Part shown: piece by piece, positions 1 to 8,245 of the stretch | Numbering within the stretch: position 1 is the stretch's first letter | Layout: every line of letters begins with the position of its first letter | Source: Mitsuaria chitosanitabida ATCC BAA-476 = NBRC 102408 | GTDB lineage: Bacteria; Pseudomonadota; Gammaproteobacteria; Burkholderiales; Burkholderiaceae_C | Direction of reading: 5' to 3' | Assembly: GCF_001598255.1 (NCBI RefSeq) | Contig: NZ_BCYP01000018.1 | Location: forward strand, 434,001 to 498,000 | DNA: 64,000 nucleotides | Made by a program: the position numbers and the translations under genes | Notes under the pieces: model-generated | Database searches by the model: none | What the model was told of the DNA's origin: nothing | The model's input: the letters and a program-made list of their open reading frames with translations, nothing else

Positions 1-1265
1 CCGCCGCGCTGACCCTGGTGGGCTCGTTCTTCATGCCCGGCGGCGCGCCCGCCGCGGGCTGGACGCTCTATGCGCCGCTGACGCTGCAGATGGGCCCCTC
101 GATGGACGCCGGCATCTTCGCGATGCACATCCTGGGCGCGTCCTCGATCATGGGCTCGATCAACATCATCGTGACCATCCTCAACATGCGCGCCCCCGGC
201 ATGACGCTGATGAAGATGCCGATGTTCGCGTGGACCTGGCTGATCACCGCCTACCTGCTGATCGCGGTGATGCCGGTGCTGGCCGGCGCCATCACGATGA
301 CGCTGACGGACCGTCACTTCGGGACCAGCTTCTTCACGCCCTCGGGCGGCGGCGACCCGGTGATGTACCAGCACATCTTCTGGTTCTTCGGCCACCCCGA
401 GGTCTACATCATGATCCTGCCGGCCTTCGGGATCATCAGCCAGATCGTGCCGGCCTTCGCGCGCAAGCGGCTGTTCGGCTACGCCTCGATGGTCTACGCG
501 ACCGCCTCGATCGCGATCCTGTCGTTCATCGTCTGGGCCCACCACATGTTCGCCACCGGCATGCCGGTGACGGGCCAGCTGTTCTTCATGTACGCGACCA
601 TGCTGATCGCGGTCCCGACCGGCGTGAAGATCTTCAACTGGCTGGCGACGATGTGGCGCGGCTCGATGACCTTCGAGACCCCGATGCTGTGGGCGATCGG
701 CTTCATCTTCGTGTTCACGATGGGCGGCTTCACCGGCCTGATCTGCGCGATGGCCCCGATCGACATCCAGATCCAGGACACCTACTACGTGGTGGCGCAC
801 TTCCACTACGTGCTGGTCGCGGGCTCGCTGTACGCGCTGTTCGCCGGCGTCTACTACTGGGGCCCGAAGTGGACCGGCGTCATGTACTCGGAGACGCGCG
901 GCAAGATCCACTTCTGGGGCTCGCTGATCTTCTTCAACGTGACCTTCTTCCCGATGCACTTCCTGGGTCTGGCCGGCATGCCGCGTCGCTACGCCGACTA
1001 CCCGATGCAGTTCGCCGACTTCAACGCGCTGGCCTCCATCGGTGCCTTCGGTTTCGGACTGATGCAGGTGTACTTCTTCATCGCGGTCGCGATCCCGATG
1101 ATGCGCGGCAAGGGCGCGAAGGCGCCGCAGAAGCCGTGGGAAGCCGCCGAGGGCCTGGAATGGGAAGTGCCGTCGCCGGCCCCGTTCCACACCTTCGAGA
1201 CGCCGCCCAAGCTGGACGTCACCGCGACGCGGATCATCGGCGACACGTCGCACGCGGCGCACTGA
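1..1265 (+). CDS. ctaD: cytochrome c oxidase subunit I, 3' part (partial at window edge)
   Basis: Catalytic heme-copper subunit of the aa3-type terminal oxidase, an inner-membrane proton-pumping protein that reduces oxygen. The reading frame is open from the first bases (codon phase begins at base 3), so the true start lies upstream; an internal GTG at 18 is not the start. The core motifs are present. HPEVY (393-407) carries the CuB histidine and the cross-linked tyrosine, WAHHM (534-548) carries the next two CuB histidines, the GVKIF stretch contains the K-channel lysine, and AHFHY carries the heme a3/a histidines near 798-806. The chain ends in a charged tail and TGA at 1263. It heads a same-strand run of oxidase assembly genes. 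Identity is certain from the motifs; the missing N-terminus is only an effect of the window. Confidence 0.97.
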   Translation, partial: AALTLVGSFFMPGGAPAAGWTLYAPLTLQMGPSMDAGIFAMHILGASSIMGSINIIVTILNMRAPGMTLMKMPMFAWTWLITAYLLIAVMPVLAGAITMTLTDRHFGTSFFTPSGGGDPVMYQHIFWFFGHPEVYIMILPAFGIISQIVPAFARKRLFGYASMVYATASIAILSFIVWAHHMFATGMPVTGQLFFMYATMLIAVPTGVKIFNWLATMWRGSMTFETPMLWAIGFIFVFTMGGFTGLICAMAPIDIQIQDTYYVVAHFHYVLVAGSLYALFAGVYYWGPKWTGVMYSETRGKIHFWGSLIFFNVTFFPMHFLGLAGMPRRYADYPMQFADFNALASIGAFGFGLMQVYFFIAVAIPMMRGKGAKAPQKPWEAAEGLEWEVPSPAPFHTFETPPKLDVTATRIIGDTSHAAH

Positions 1266-1289
1266 GCCCCATCTCGCAGGAGCACCGCC

Positions 1290-1409
1290 ATGGCGCTGAC
1301 CCCCGAGCAACGCAAGAGCAATCTGCGCCTGGCGCTGGTCCTGGCCAGCGTGGCCGCGGTCTTCGCGATCGGTTTCGTCGTGAAGATCGCCGTGCTGGGC
1401 GCGGCTTGA
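1290..1409 (+). CDS. cytochrome oxidase small assembly protein (39 aa)
   Basis: A 39-codon ORF lies 24 bases after ctaD and starts ATG at 1290 behind a CAGGAG ribosome-binding site (about 1277-1282). The peptide begins MALTPEQRKSNLRLAL and has a single hydrophobic helix at about residues 12-35, so it is a one-pass membrane peptide. Burkholderiales oxidase operons commonly have a very short membrane protein at this spot between ctaD and ctaG, usually called cytochrome oxidase small assembly protein. Its position and topology match that family. The exact role in oxidase biogenesis is not shown by the sequence. Its size makes it easy to miss in annotation. Confidence 0.8.
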   Translation: MALTPEQRKSNLRLALVLASVAAVFAIGFVVKIAVLGAA

Positions 1410-1461
1410 GCGGCCTCATGCCCGAGCCGCGCGCACAGGCCCATCAGGTCGCGAGCACACG

Positions 1462-2070
1462 ATGAGCCGCCGCAAGATCGCTGACTGGCTCCGCCGGGAG
1501 AACCTGCGGATGACCGGCAAGCTGCTGGTCGTGGTGGGCCTGATGTTCGGCTTCGGCTACGCGCTGGTGCCCATGTACCGCGCGATCTGCACGGCGCTGG
1601 GCATCAACGTGCTGTCGCTGTCGGAGCGTCAGCACGCGGTGCGGGCCGAGGACGTCAAGAACACGCAGATCGACTACAGCCGGCAGATCACGATCGAGTT
1701 CGACGCCAACGCGCGCGGTCCCTGGGACTTCAAGCCGGCCAAGCGGCATCTGGTGGTCCATCCGGGCGAGCTGACGACGGTGATGTACACGTTCCAGAAC
1801 ATCCAGACGCGGACCATGTCGGCGCAGGCGATCCCGAGCTACGCGCCCAAGCAGGCGACGCCGTATTTCAACAAGCTGGAGTGCTTCTGCTTCAACGAGT
1901 ACACGCTGAAGCCGGGCGAGCAGAAGGAGTGGCCGGTGGTGTTCGTCATCGACCCGAAGATCCCGAAGGACGTGCGCACGATCACGCTGTCCTACACCTT
2001 CTTCGAGGTGGCGGGCAAGGGCAAGGCGCAGGCGGCGGCCCCGGTGCTGCGCGCCGGTCCGAGCAGCTGA
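1462..2070 (+). CDS. ctaG: cytochrome c oxidase assembly protein CtaG/Cox11
   Basis: Copper chaperone that delivers copper to the CuB site of subunit I. The 202-residue protein has one N-terminal membrane anchor (about residues 18-38, with VPMYRAICTALGI just after it) followed by a periplasmic beta-rich domain. The copper-binding CFCF motif is at residues 141-144 in the context KLECFCFNEYTLKPGE, which is diagnostic of the family. Length is typical. It follows the small assembly gene by 52 bases and precedes the DUF2970 gene by 7, so all are probably co-transcribed. An in-frame ATG at codon 17 is a less likely start because it falls at the edge of the anchor. Confidence 0.96.
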   Translation: MSRRKIADWLRRENLRMTGKLLVVVGLMFGFGYALVPMYRAICTALGINVLSLSERQHAVRAEDVKNTQIDYSRQITIEFDANARGPWDFKPAKRHLVVHPGELTTVMYTFQNIQTRTMSAQAIPSYAPKQATPYFNKLECFCFNEYTLKPGEQKEWPVVFVIDPKIPKDVRTITLSYTFFEVAGKGKAQAAAPVLRAGPSS

Positions 2071-2077
2071 GACCGGC

Positions 2078-2341
2078 ATGGCGTCGCCGATGTCCGAGGA
2101 GCTCAAACCCGGCGAGGATCTGAAGCAGGCCGCGCAGCGCAAGGGCTCGTTCTGGGGCACCTTCCGCGCGGTGGCGTGGTCGTTCTTCGGGGTCCGCAAG
2201 GGCTCGGAGTACGAGAAGGACGTGTCGCAGCTCAATCCGCTGCACGTGATCGCGGCGGGCGTGATCGCGGCGGCGCTGTTCGTGGTGGGATTGATCCTGC
2301 TGGTGCGCTGGGTCGTGAGCAGCGGCGCGGCGATGAATTGA
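2078..2341 (+). CDS. DUF2970 domain protein in the oxidase operon
   Basis: Small membrane protein of 87 residues with a soluble N-terminal half, including the AVAWSFFGVRKGSEYEKD stretch typical of DUF2970, and one C-terminal transmembrane helix at about residues 54-78. It lies between ctaG and ctaE, the usual place for this family in Burkholderiales, which suggests a part in oxidase assembly or stability. No biochemical function is established that I know of. ATG at 2078 gives the full domain; an in-frame ATG four codons later (MSEELKPG) is an equally possible start. Confidence 0.85.
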   Translation: MASPMSEELKPGEDLKQAAQRKGSFWGTFRAVAWSFFGVRKGSEYEKDVSQLNPLHVIAAGVIAAALFVVGLILLVRWVVSSGAAMN

Positions 2342-2456
2342 GCGGGGCGGGGCGCGCTGGGTCGCGCGACGTCCTCGCGGTGGTTGCAGTTTGAAGTTGT
2401 AGTCGTTCAGAGAAATCAGCGGTCGTTCGCGCGACCGCGTTCGAGGAGAGACAGGC

Positions 2457-3341
2457 ATGTCGGCAACGACGATTCAAGGCAAGGCCCCTTACTACTTCGT
2501 GCCCGGTCCGTCCCGGCATCCGGTCATGGCCGCGTTCGGCCTGTTCTGGGTGATCCTGGGCGCCGCGCAGTGGATCAACGGCCACGACTGGGGCAAGTGG
2601 TCGCTGCTCGTGGGCCTGCTGTGGTGGGCGTTCACGCTCAAGCAGTGGTTCGGCGACGCCATCCGCGAGAGCGAAGGCGGCATGTACAGCGACCGCATCG
2701 ACCTGTCGTTCCGCTGGAGCATGGGCTGGTTCATCTTCTCGGAGGTGATGTTCTTCGCGGCCTTCTTCGGCGCGCTGTTCTGGTCGCGCGGGTACAGCAT
2801 CCCTACGCTGGGCAGCCTGGACAACGCCCTGCTGTGGCCGGACTTCAACGGCCTGTGGCCGAGCGTCGCGGCGGGCGCCACGGCGTCGCCGGCGGGCACT
2901 GTCGAGGCCTTCGCGACCATGGGGCCGTGGCCGATCCCGACGATCAACACGGCGCTGCTGCTGACCTCGGGCGTGACGCTGACCATCGCGCACCATGCGC
3001 TGATCGCGAATCACCGCGCGCGTTGCATCGGCTTCATGTGGCTGACGGTGCTGCTGGGGATCACCTTCCTGGGCTTCCAGGGCTACGAGTACTTCCACGC
3101 GTACCACGAGCTCAACCTGAAGCTGAACTCGGGGATCTTCGGCTCGACGTTCTTCATGCTGACGGGCTTCCACGGCTTCCACGTGTTCGTGGGCATGCTG
3201 ATGCTGCTGTTCATCACGCTGCGCCTGATGAAGGGGCACTTCACGCCGGATCGCCACTTCGGCTTCGAGGGCGCGGCCTGGTACTGGCACTTCGTGGACG
3301 TCGTCTGGCTGGGGCTGTACGTGGTCGTGTACTGGATGTGA
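2457..3341 (+). CDS. ctaE: cytochrome c oxidase subunit III
   Basis: Third core subunit of the aa3 oxidase, 294 residues and seven transmembrane helices, which stabilises subunit I. It begins MSATTIQGKAPYYFVPGPSRHP, as betaproteobacterial CtaE proteins do. The C-terminal helices carry GFHGFHVFVGM and AAWYWHFVDVVWLGLY, both highly conserved in the family. The start is supported by GAGGAGA about 10 bases upstream. A 115-base gap separates it from the DUF2970 gene, leaving room for an internal promoter. A strong intrinsic terminator follows 20 bases after the stop. Confidence 0.97.
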   Translation: MSATTIQGKAPYYFVPGPSRHPVMAAFGLFWVILGAAQWINGHDWGKWSLLVGLLWWAFTLKQWFGDAIRESEGGMYSDRIDLSFRWSMGWFIFSEVMFFAAFFGALFWSRGYSIPTLGSLDNALLWPDFNGLWPSVAAGATASPAGTVEAFATMGPWPIPTINTALLLTSGVTLTIAHHALIANHRARCIGFMWLTVLLGITFLGFQGYEYFHAYHELNLKLNSGIFGSTFFMLTGFHGFHVFVGMLMLLFITLRLMKGHFTPDRHFGFEGAAWYWHFVDVVWLGLYVVVYWM

Positions 3342-3360
3342 TCGGGCATCGACAATGAGA

Positions 3361-3386
3361 AAGCGCCGCTGAGCGGCGCTTTTTTC
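3361..3386 (+). terminator. Rho-independent terminator after ctaE
   Basis: An 8-bp perfect G+C-rich stem (AAGCGCCG at 3361-3368 with CGGCGCTT at 3374-3381) with a 5-base loop is followed by a run of T to 3386. It closes the ctaD-ctaE transcript. The DUF2909 gene just beyond reads on the opposite strand. Confidence 0.9.
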
Positions 3387-3408
3387 TTGGGCTCGCTGAC
3401 TGCCACGG

Positions 3409-3450
3409 CCCTCACCCCCACCCCTCTCCCGCAAGCGGGCGAGGGGACAG
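3409..3450. repeat. REP-like intergenic palindromic element
   Basis: A pyrimidine-rich lead (3409-3420) runs into an imperfect palindrome at 3421-3446: CCCCTC, one mismatched base, CCCGC, a two-base centre, then GCGGG, one mismatched base, GAGGGG. This motif class is a common dispersed element between genes in beta- and gammaproteobacteria. It sits between the convergent ctaE and DUF2909 genes, a typical location. Only one copy was noticed in this window. Confidence 0.6.
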
Positions 3451-3475
3451 TCGGCGGTCCTCGGAGAAAAGGGCC

Positions 3476-3685
3476 CTATTTCCCGACCGGCAGACCCGTG
3501 GGGTGGATCCAGCCCATCCAGGCCGAGAAGAGGATGAACAGGAAGAGCGCCACCGACAGCGCCACCCGCAGGGCGAGGGCGCGGAACATGGTGGCCTTGC
3601 CCTTCTGCTTGCGGAGCATGAGCACCCCGGCCGAGCCGAGGGCGCCGAGGATGCCGATGAACGCGACGAGGACGATGAATTTCAT
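3476..3685 (-). CDS. twin transmembrane protein (DUF2909)
   Basis: A 69-residue membrane protein with two hydrophobic helices (about residues 3-23 and 40-58) joined by a short basic loop containing RKQKGKATMFRALALRVALS. This matches the twin-transmembrane DUF2909 family found beside SURF1 and ctaE in Burkholderiales. It reads on the minus strand, convergent with ctaE and divergent from SURF1, whose start is 59 bases away. Its constant company with oxidase genes suggests a link to cytochrome oxidase biogenesis, but no function can be read from the sequence. Confidence 0.8.
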   Translation of the reverse strand: MKFIVLVAFIGILGALGSAGVLMLRKQKGKATMFRALALRVALSVALFLFILFSAWMGWIHPTGLPVGK

Positions 3686-3744
3686 GGCGGACGATTATTC
3701 ACGCCGAGGTCCGCGAGGACATCGGGCGACGCCCGGGGATGCGC

Positions 3745-4602
3745 ATGGCTGAGACGACCACGCTGCCCGCGGCACCGCCCCGTCGGGGGCGACGCGGCGT
3801 CCTGCTGATCGCCGCGGTCGCCGGCATCGCCGCGACGGTCGCGCTGGGCCTCTGGCAACTCGATCGTGCCGATCAGAAAAAAGCGCTGCAACGGGCGATC
3901 GACGAACGCGCGCTCCTGAGTCCGATCGCGGGCCGCGATCTCCCTCCCGCCGATCTGCCGCCCCCGGGCGCGCTCGAGCACCGCCGCGCCGCGCTCACCG
4001 GCCAATGGGACGGCGCCCACACCGTCTACCTCGACAACCGCGTGATGGAGGGCCATCCCGGCTTCTACGTCGTCACGCCGCTGAAGCTGACGGGCCGTCA
4101 CGACGCGATCCTGGTCCAGCGCGGCTGGGTCCCCCGCAACGCCGCGCGCCGCGAGGACCTGCCTCCCGTGAGCACCCCGGCGGGCGATGTGCGCATCGAG
4201 GGCCGGCTCGCGGCCTCGCTGTCCCGGGCCTTCGAACTCGGACGCGAACCGGGGTCGGGGCCGATCCGGCAGAATGTCGACCTCGCGGCCTTCCAGGCCG
4301 AAACCGGTCTGCGCCTGCTGCCGCTGGTGCTGCTGCAAGGCGATCCCGATCGCGTCGACGGCCCGTCCGCCGCCGCGTCGTCGGCAAGCCCCGCGGTCGC
4401 CGGTCCGGCGGGCGCGAGTCCGCCCAACGACACGTCCGATGGCATGCGCCGGCATTGGCCCGCGCCCACCGTCGACGTCCACAAGCATTACGGTTACGCC
4501 TTTCAATGGTTTGCGCTCGCGGCGCTGATCCTGGGTCTTTATGTCTGGTTCCAAGTCCTCGCCCCCCATCGCGCTGGCCGAGCCGTCGGCGCCCATGACT
4601 GA
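3745..4602 (+). CDS. SURF1 family oxidase assembly protein
   Basis: SURF1 proteins help insert heme A into subunit I of the oxidase. This 285-residue protein has the expected two-helix layout: an N-terminal helix ending in GLWQLDRADQK and a C-terminal helix after the signature HYGYAFQWFALA, with a large periplasmic domain between. A Pro/Ala/Ser-rich insert around residues 205-232 looks like a flexible loop. I prefer ATG 3745 because GGGG at 3735-3738 is then correctly spaced; an in-frame ATG at 3739 adds two residues. The 3' end overlaps the next gene. Confidence 0.92.
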   Translation: MAETTTLPAAPPRRGRRGVLLIAAVAGIAATVALGLWQLDRADQKKALQRAIDERALLSPIAGRDLPPADLPPPGALEHRRAALTGQWDGAHTVYLDNRVMEGHPGFYVVTPLKLTGRHDAILVQRGWVPRNAARREDLPPVSTPAGDVRIEGRLAASLSRAFELGREPGSGPIRQNVDLAAFQAETGLRLLPLVLLQGDPDRVDGPSAAASSASPAVAGPAGASPPNDTSDGMRRHWPAPTVDVHKHYGYAFQWFALAALILGLYVWFQVLAPHRAGRAVGAHD

Positions 4603-5299
4603 GGCCGCGCCCGCGCCGGTCGACACGCCGCTGCCGCCGGACGGTCCGGTGACGCTGGCCGTGCACAGCATGCCCATGCCCTTGGGGGAGGACGTCGATC
4701 CGCCCAGGCGCTCGCGCTGGACCCTGTGGCTGGTGCTGCTCATCTGCGCCGCGCCGGTGGTCGCCTCCTACTTCAGCTTCTACGTGCTGGACCTGCGCGG
4801 CCGCGCCTACAGCGACCTGATCACGCCCACCCGCGACCTGCCGCCCACGATGGCGCTGAGCACGCTGCAGGGCGCGCCGGTGGCCGCCGAGGCGCTCAAG
4901 GGCCAGTGGCTGCTGACCTACGTCCCCGACCGCGCCTGCGACACCGGCTGCGAGCGCATGCTCTTCATGCAGCGCCAGTTGCGCGAGATGCTCGGCAAGG
5001 ACCGCGACCGGCTGGACAAGCTGGTCCTGATTCCCGACGACGTGCAACTCACGCCCGCCCAGGTGGACGCGCTCACTGGCCACGGCGCTCCCGCGACTGT
5101 CTTGCGCGCCAGGCGCGACGCGATCGAGGGCTGGCTGATGGCCGCGCCCGGCCACCGCCTGGGCGAGCATCTGTTCCTGGTCGATCCGATGGGGCGCTGG
5201 ATGCTGCGCTCCCCGGCGACGCCCGACCCGTCGCAGCTGAAGAAGGACCTCGAGCGCCTGATGCGCGCCAACGCCGGCTGGGACAAGCCGGGCCGTTGA
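4595..5299 (+). CDS. SCO-like membrane-anchored CxxxC protein in the oxidase cluster
   Basis: A 234-residue protein with a short proline-rich cytosolic tail, one transmembrane helix (about residues 42-64) and a periplasmic thioredoxin-fold-like domain. It carries CDTGC (Cys115, Cys119), the CxxxC pattern seen in SCO/SenC copper or redox proteins, and a later HLFLVDPMGRWMLR segment like the SCO core strand. I do not see the third copper-ligand histidine in the usual place, so it may be a redox partner rather than a copper donor. It lies between SURF1 and ctaA, which supports a job in oxidase assembly. ATG 4595 overlaps the SURF1 stop; an in-frame ATG at 4541 would overlap SURF1 by 62 bases and is less likely. 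Confidence 0.75.
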   Translation: MTEAAPAPVDTPLPPDGPVTLAVHSMPMPLGEDVDPPRRSRWTLWLVLLICAAPVVASYFSFYVLDLRGRAYSDLITPTRDLPPTMALSTLQGAPVAAEALKGQWLLTYVPDRACDTGCERMLFMQRQLREMLGKDRDRLDKLVLIPDDVQLTPAQVDALTGHGAPATVLRARRDAIEGWLMAAPGHRLGEHLFLVDPMGRWMLRSPATPDPSQLKKDLERLMRANAGWDKPGR

Positions 5300-5320
5300 G
5301 AGGATGAGGACGACGCGCGC

Positions 5321-6532
5321 ATGAACGGATTGGCCATCGGTTTCGATTTCGAGCCACTGCTGGAGTTGCTGGCGGTGGCCGCGCTCGTGGGCTCGGTGCC
5401 GCTGCTGGTCTGGCAATGGCGGCATCGGCACGACGCGACCGCGCGTCGCCTGCGCGCGCTGACGGTGCTCGCCGCCTTCCTCACCTTCGACCTGATCCTG
5501 ATCGGCGCGCTGACCCGCCTGACCGATTCCGGCCTGGGCTGTCCCGACTGGCCCGGCTGCTACGGCAGCGCCTCCCCGCTGGGCGCGCGCGACGAGATCC
5601 ATGCCGCGCAGACCGCCATGCCCACCGGCCCGGTCACGCACGGCAAGGCCTGGATGGAGATGCTGCATCGCTATCTGGCGGGCGGCGTGGGCTTCCTGCT
5701 GGTCGCGCTGGCGATCATGAGCTGGTGGGTCTGGTGGCGCCGCCGTCGCGACGCGCGCGGCGATCGTGGTGACCGCGGCGTCGAGATCTCGCCCTGGTGG
5801 GCCACGCTCTCGTTGATCTGGATCCTGGTGCAGGGGCTGTTCGGCGCCTGGACCGTGACGATGAAACTGTTCCCGGCCATCGTGACCAGCCACCTGCTGC
5901 TGGCTTTCGGCCTGCTGGTGCTGCTGGCCTGGCAGGCTGAATCCTATGAACCGCGCCCGCTGAGCGGGTCCGCGGGCTTGCGCGCGGCGGTGGGCGGGTT
6001 CACGCTGCTGGTGATCGCGCAGATCGCGCTGGGTGGCTGGGTCAGCACGAACTACGCGGTCCTGGCCTGCCAGGATTTCCCGACCTGCCAAGGCCAGTGG
6101 CTGCCGCCGACCGACTTCGACCACGGCTTCACGCTGTGGCGCGAGCTGGGCCGCGGCGCCCAGGGCGGCTATCTGCCCTTCGAGGCGCTGACGGCCATCC
6201 ACCTGGCGCATCGCGTCGGCGCGATGATCGTGTTCGTGGCGCTGCTGGCGCTGGCCGCGGCGCTGTGGCGCCACGGCGCGGGCGATCCGGCCGGGGAAGG
6301 GCGGCGCTGGGCGCGGCGGCTGCTGGCGGTCGGCGCCTGGCAGTTGGCCTCGGGCCTGTCGAATGTGGTGCTGGGATGGCCCTTGGTGGCCGCCCTGGCG
6401 CATACCGGTGGCGCGGCCGCGCTGCTGTTGATGTGTTCCATCGTGCTGGCGCGCCTGCGTGCCGGCACCCGGACGTGTGTGATCGAGACGACGCGCCACA
6501 GCGTCGGCCTCATGACGGTGAGTTCGAAATGA
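5321..6532 (+). CDS. ctaA: heme A synthase (COX15/CtaA)
   Basis: Oxidises the C8 methyl of heme O to make heme A for the aa3 oxidase. The 403-residue integral membrane protein has about eight helices and the conserved [21 protein letters not shown] opening. Histidine-bearing helices include [37 protein letters not shown] and [13 protein letters not shown] second Cys pair occurs at [12 protein letters not shown]. The start ATG follows the previous stop by 21 bases with a GAGGATGAGGA leader. The stop overlaps the ctaB start as ATGA, implying translational coupling of the two heme-tailoring enzymes. Confidence 0.95.
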   Translation: MNGLAIGFDFEPLLELLAVAALVGSVPLLVWQWRHRHDATARRLRALTVLAAFLTFDLILIGALTRLTDSGLGCPDWPGCYGSASPLGARDEIHAAQTAMPTGPVTHGKAWMEMLHRYLAGGVGFLLVALAIMSWWVWWRRRRDARGDRGDRGVEISPWWATLSLIWILVQGLFGAWTVTMKLFPAIVTSHLLLAFGLLVLLAWQAESYEPRPLSGSAGLRAAVGGFTLLVIAQIALGGWVSTNYAVLACQDFPTCQGQWLPPTDFDHGFTLWRELGRGAQGGYLPFEALTAIHLAHRVGAMIVFVALLALAAALWRHGAGDPAGEGRRWARRLLAVGAWQLASGLSNVVLGWPLVAALAHTGGAAALLLMCSIVLARLRAGTRTCVIETTRHSVGLMTVSSK

Positions 6533-7437
6533 GTTCCGCGACCTCCGCCGCCTTGCCTTCGCGCTGGTGGCAGTTCTATCAACTGACCAAGCCCAAGGTC
6601 GTGCAGCTGATCGTGTTCTGCGCGGTCATCGGCATGGCGCTGGCCATTCCCGGCCTGCCGCACGGGGCCGAGTGGGGCACGCTGGTGGCGGCCACGGTCG
6701 GCATCTGGCTGGTGGCCGGCGCGGCCGCCGCCTTCAACTGCCTGATCGAGCAGCACATCGACGCCAAGATGAAGCGCACCGCCTGGCGGCCGACCGCCCG
6801 GGGCGAGCTCAGCCGCAACCAGACCCTGGCCTTCTCGGGCCTGCTGTGCGCGCTGGGCTCGGCGCTGCTGTACGTGCTGGTGAACCCGCTGACCATGTGG
6901 CTGACCTTCGCCACCTTCGTCGGCTACGCGATCATCTACACGGTGGTGCTCAAGCCGCTGACGCCGCAGAACATCGTGATCGGCGGCGCCTCCGGCGCGA
7001 TGCCCCCCGTGCTCGGCTGGGCCGCCATGCGCGGCGACCTGGGTCCTGAGCCCTGGCTGATGTGCCTGATCATCTTCCTGTGGACCCCGCCGCACTTCTG
7101 GGCGCTGGCGCTGTACCGCAGCGAGGACTACCGCAAGGCCGGCCTGCCCATGCTGCCGGTGACGCACGGCAACGAGTTCACGCGGCTGCAGATCTTCCTC
7201 TACACCTGGGTGCTGTTCGCCGCGACGCTGCTGCCCTTCCTCAGCGGCATGAGCGGCTGGATCTATCTGGCCGCGGCCGTGGTGCTGGGGCTGAAGTTCT
7301 GCCACCACGCCTGGCTGCTGTGGCGCGAGTACTCGGAAGCGCTGGCGCGCAAGACCTTCATGTTCTCGATCCTGCATCTGTCGCTGCTCTTCGGCGCGCT
7401 GCTGCTCGATCACTACGTGAGCCCGTGGATCGGCTGA
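6529..7437 (+). CDS. ctaB: protoheme IX farnesyltransferase (heme O synthase)
   Basis: Transfers a farnesyl group to heme B to give heme O, the step before CtaA. It has 302 residues and about nine membrane helices of the UbiA prenyltransferase superfamily. The first Asp/Asn-rich substrate motif is [20 protein letters not shown]. The second conserved region is [20 protein letters not shown], followed by [10 protein letters not shown]. The start ATG at 6529 shares four bases with the ctaA stop; an upstream extension of this frame runs through ctaA and is not coding. Length is normal for the family. Confidence 0.96.
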   Translation: MSSATSAALPSRWWQFYQLTKPKVVQLIVFCAVIGMALAIPGLPHGAEWGTLVAATVGIWLVAGAAAAFNCLIEQHIDAKMKRTAWRPTARGELSRNQTLAFSGLLCALGSALLYVLVNPLTMWLTFATFVGYAIIYTVVLKPLTPQNIVIGGASGAMPPVLGWAAMRGDLGPEPWLMCLIIFLWTPPHFWALALYRSEDYRKAGLPMLPVTHGNEFTRLQIFLYTWVLFAATLLPFLSGMSGWIYLAAAVVLGLKFCHHAWLLWREYSEALARKTFMFSILHLSLLFGALLLDHYVSPWIG

Positions 7438-7504
7438 GGCCGGCCGCGACGCTCCCTGACTGCCGCGGCCCGCGCGCCGCCTCGACGACGAATCGGAAGT
7501 GCCC

Positions 7505-8110
7505 ATGATCTCGCGACGTCCCCTCCTGCTGTCGGCCCTCGGCGCGGCGGCCCTGCTCGCCGGCTGCGACAAGCTCGGCTTCGGCCAGAAGGCCAGCTTC
7601 CAGGGCGTGGACCTGACCGGCGCGGCCTACGCGCGCGGCTTCAACCTGCCGGACCAGAACGGCCGCTCGCGCAGCCTGGAGGACTTCAAGGGCAAGGTGG
7701 TGGTGGTCTTCTTCGGCTTCACCCAGTGCCCGGACGTCTGCCCGACCACGCTGGCCGAACTGGCGCAGGTGAAGAAGGCGCTGGGCCCGGACGGCGACAA
7801 GGTGCAGGGCGTGTTCATCACCGTCGATCCGGAGCGCGACAAGCCCGAGCTGCTCAAGCCCTACCTCGAGAGCTTCGATCCCAGCTTCATCGGTCTGCGG
7901 GGCACGCCGGAGCAGCTCAAGGATGTCGCCAAGGAGTTCAAGATCTACTACGCCAAGGTGCCGGGCCAGACCCCCGACAGCTACACCATGGACCACACCG
8001 CGGCGAGCTTCCTGTTCGATCCGCAGGGCCGGATCCGGGTGTTCTCGCGCTACGGCGCGGGGGCGAGCGCCATGCTGGCGGACGTCAAGACGCTGCTGAG
8101 CGGCGCCTGA
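7505..8110 (+). CDS. SCO1/SenC family copper/redox lipoprotein
   Basis: Delivers copper to, or reduces, the CuA site of oxidase subunit II. The 201-residue protein starts with a lipoprotein signal (LLAGC, acylated Cys21). It has the SCO copper motif CPDVCPTT (Cys75 and Cys79) and the distal histidine in TMDHTAASFLFD (His164), so all three copper ligands are present. ATG 7505 is preferred; a GTG at 7499 would add two residues. It is the last gene of the oxidase biogenesis group, 67 bases after ctaB. Confidence 0.93.
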   Translation: MISRRPLLLSALGAAALLAGCDKLGFGQKASFQGVDLTGAAYARGFNLPDQNGRSRSLEDFKGKVVVVFFGFTQCPDVCPTTLAELAQVKKALGPDGDKVQGVFITVDPERDKPELLKPYLESFDPSFIGLRGTPEQLKDVAKEFKIYYAKVPGQTPDSYTMDHTAASFLFDPQGRIRVFSRYGAGASAMLADVKTLLSGA

Positions 8111-8184
8111 TCCGAAGGGGGCCTCCCGGCCCCCGACGCGGCGGCAGCGCCCGCCATCCGCGCGCGGCACGAGAGCCGGAGGCC

Positions 8185-8214
8185 CAAACGAAACAGGCTC
8201 CTCACGGAGCCTGT
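8185..8214 (-). terminator. Rho-independent terminator of rpoH
   Basis: A perfect 9-bp stem (ACAGGCTCC at 8193-8201, GGAGCCTGT at 8206-8214) has a 4-base loop. Read on the minus strand it is followed by a T-rich tract (TTTCGTTT), so it ends the rpoH transcript 31 bases after its stop. It could also slow plus-strand read-through from the SCO gene. Confidence 0.8.
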
Positions 8215-8245
8215 CGTCGTTCCGGGCCGGAAACGCCCCGGCCGC

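Noticed and set aside
4073-6499. Very long minus-strand open frame (808 codons) opposite SURF1, the SCO-like gene and ctaA
   Set aside because: Its product is rich in Arg, Gln, Ala, His and Gly with no domain, and it lies opposite three recognised genes. It is a codon-position shadow of high G+C DNA, as are similar frames at 9606-12365, 13785-15674 and 33625-36141.
8117-8134. 7-bp G/C hairpin just after the SCO gene
   Set aside because: The stem GGGGGCC/GGCCCCC is perfect but there is no T-run, so I do not list it as a terminator.
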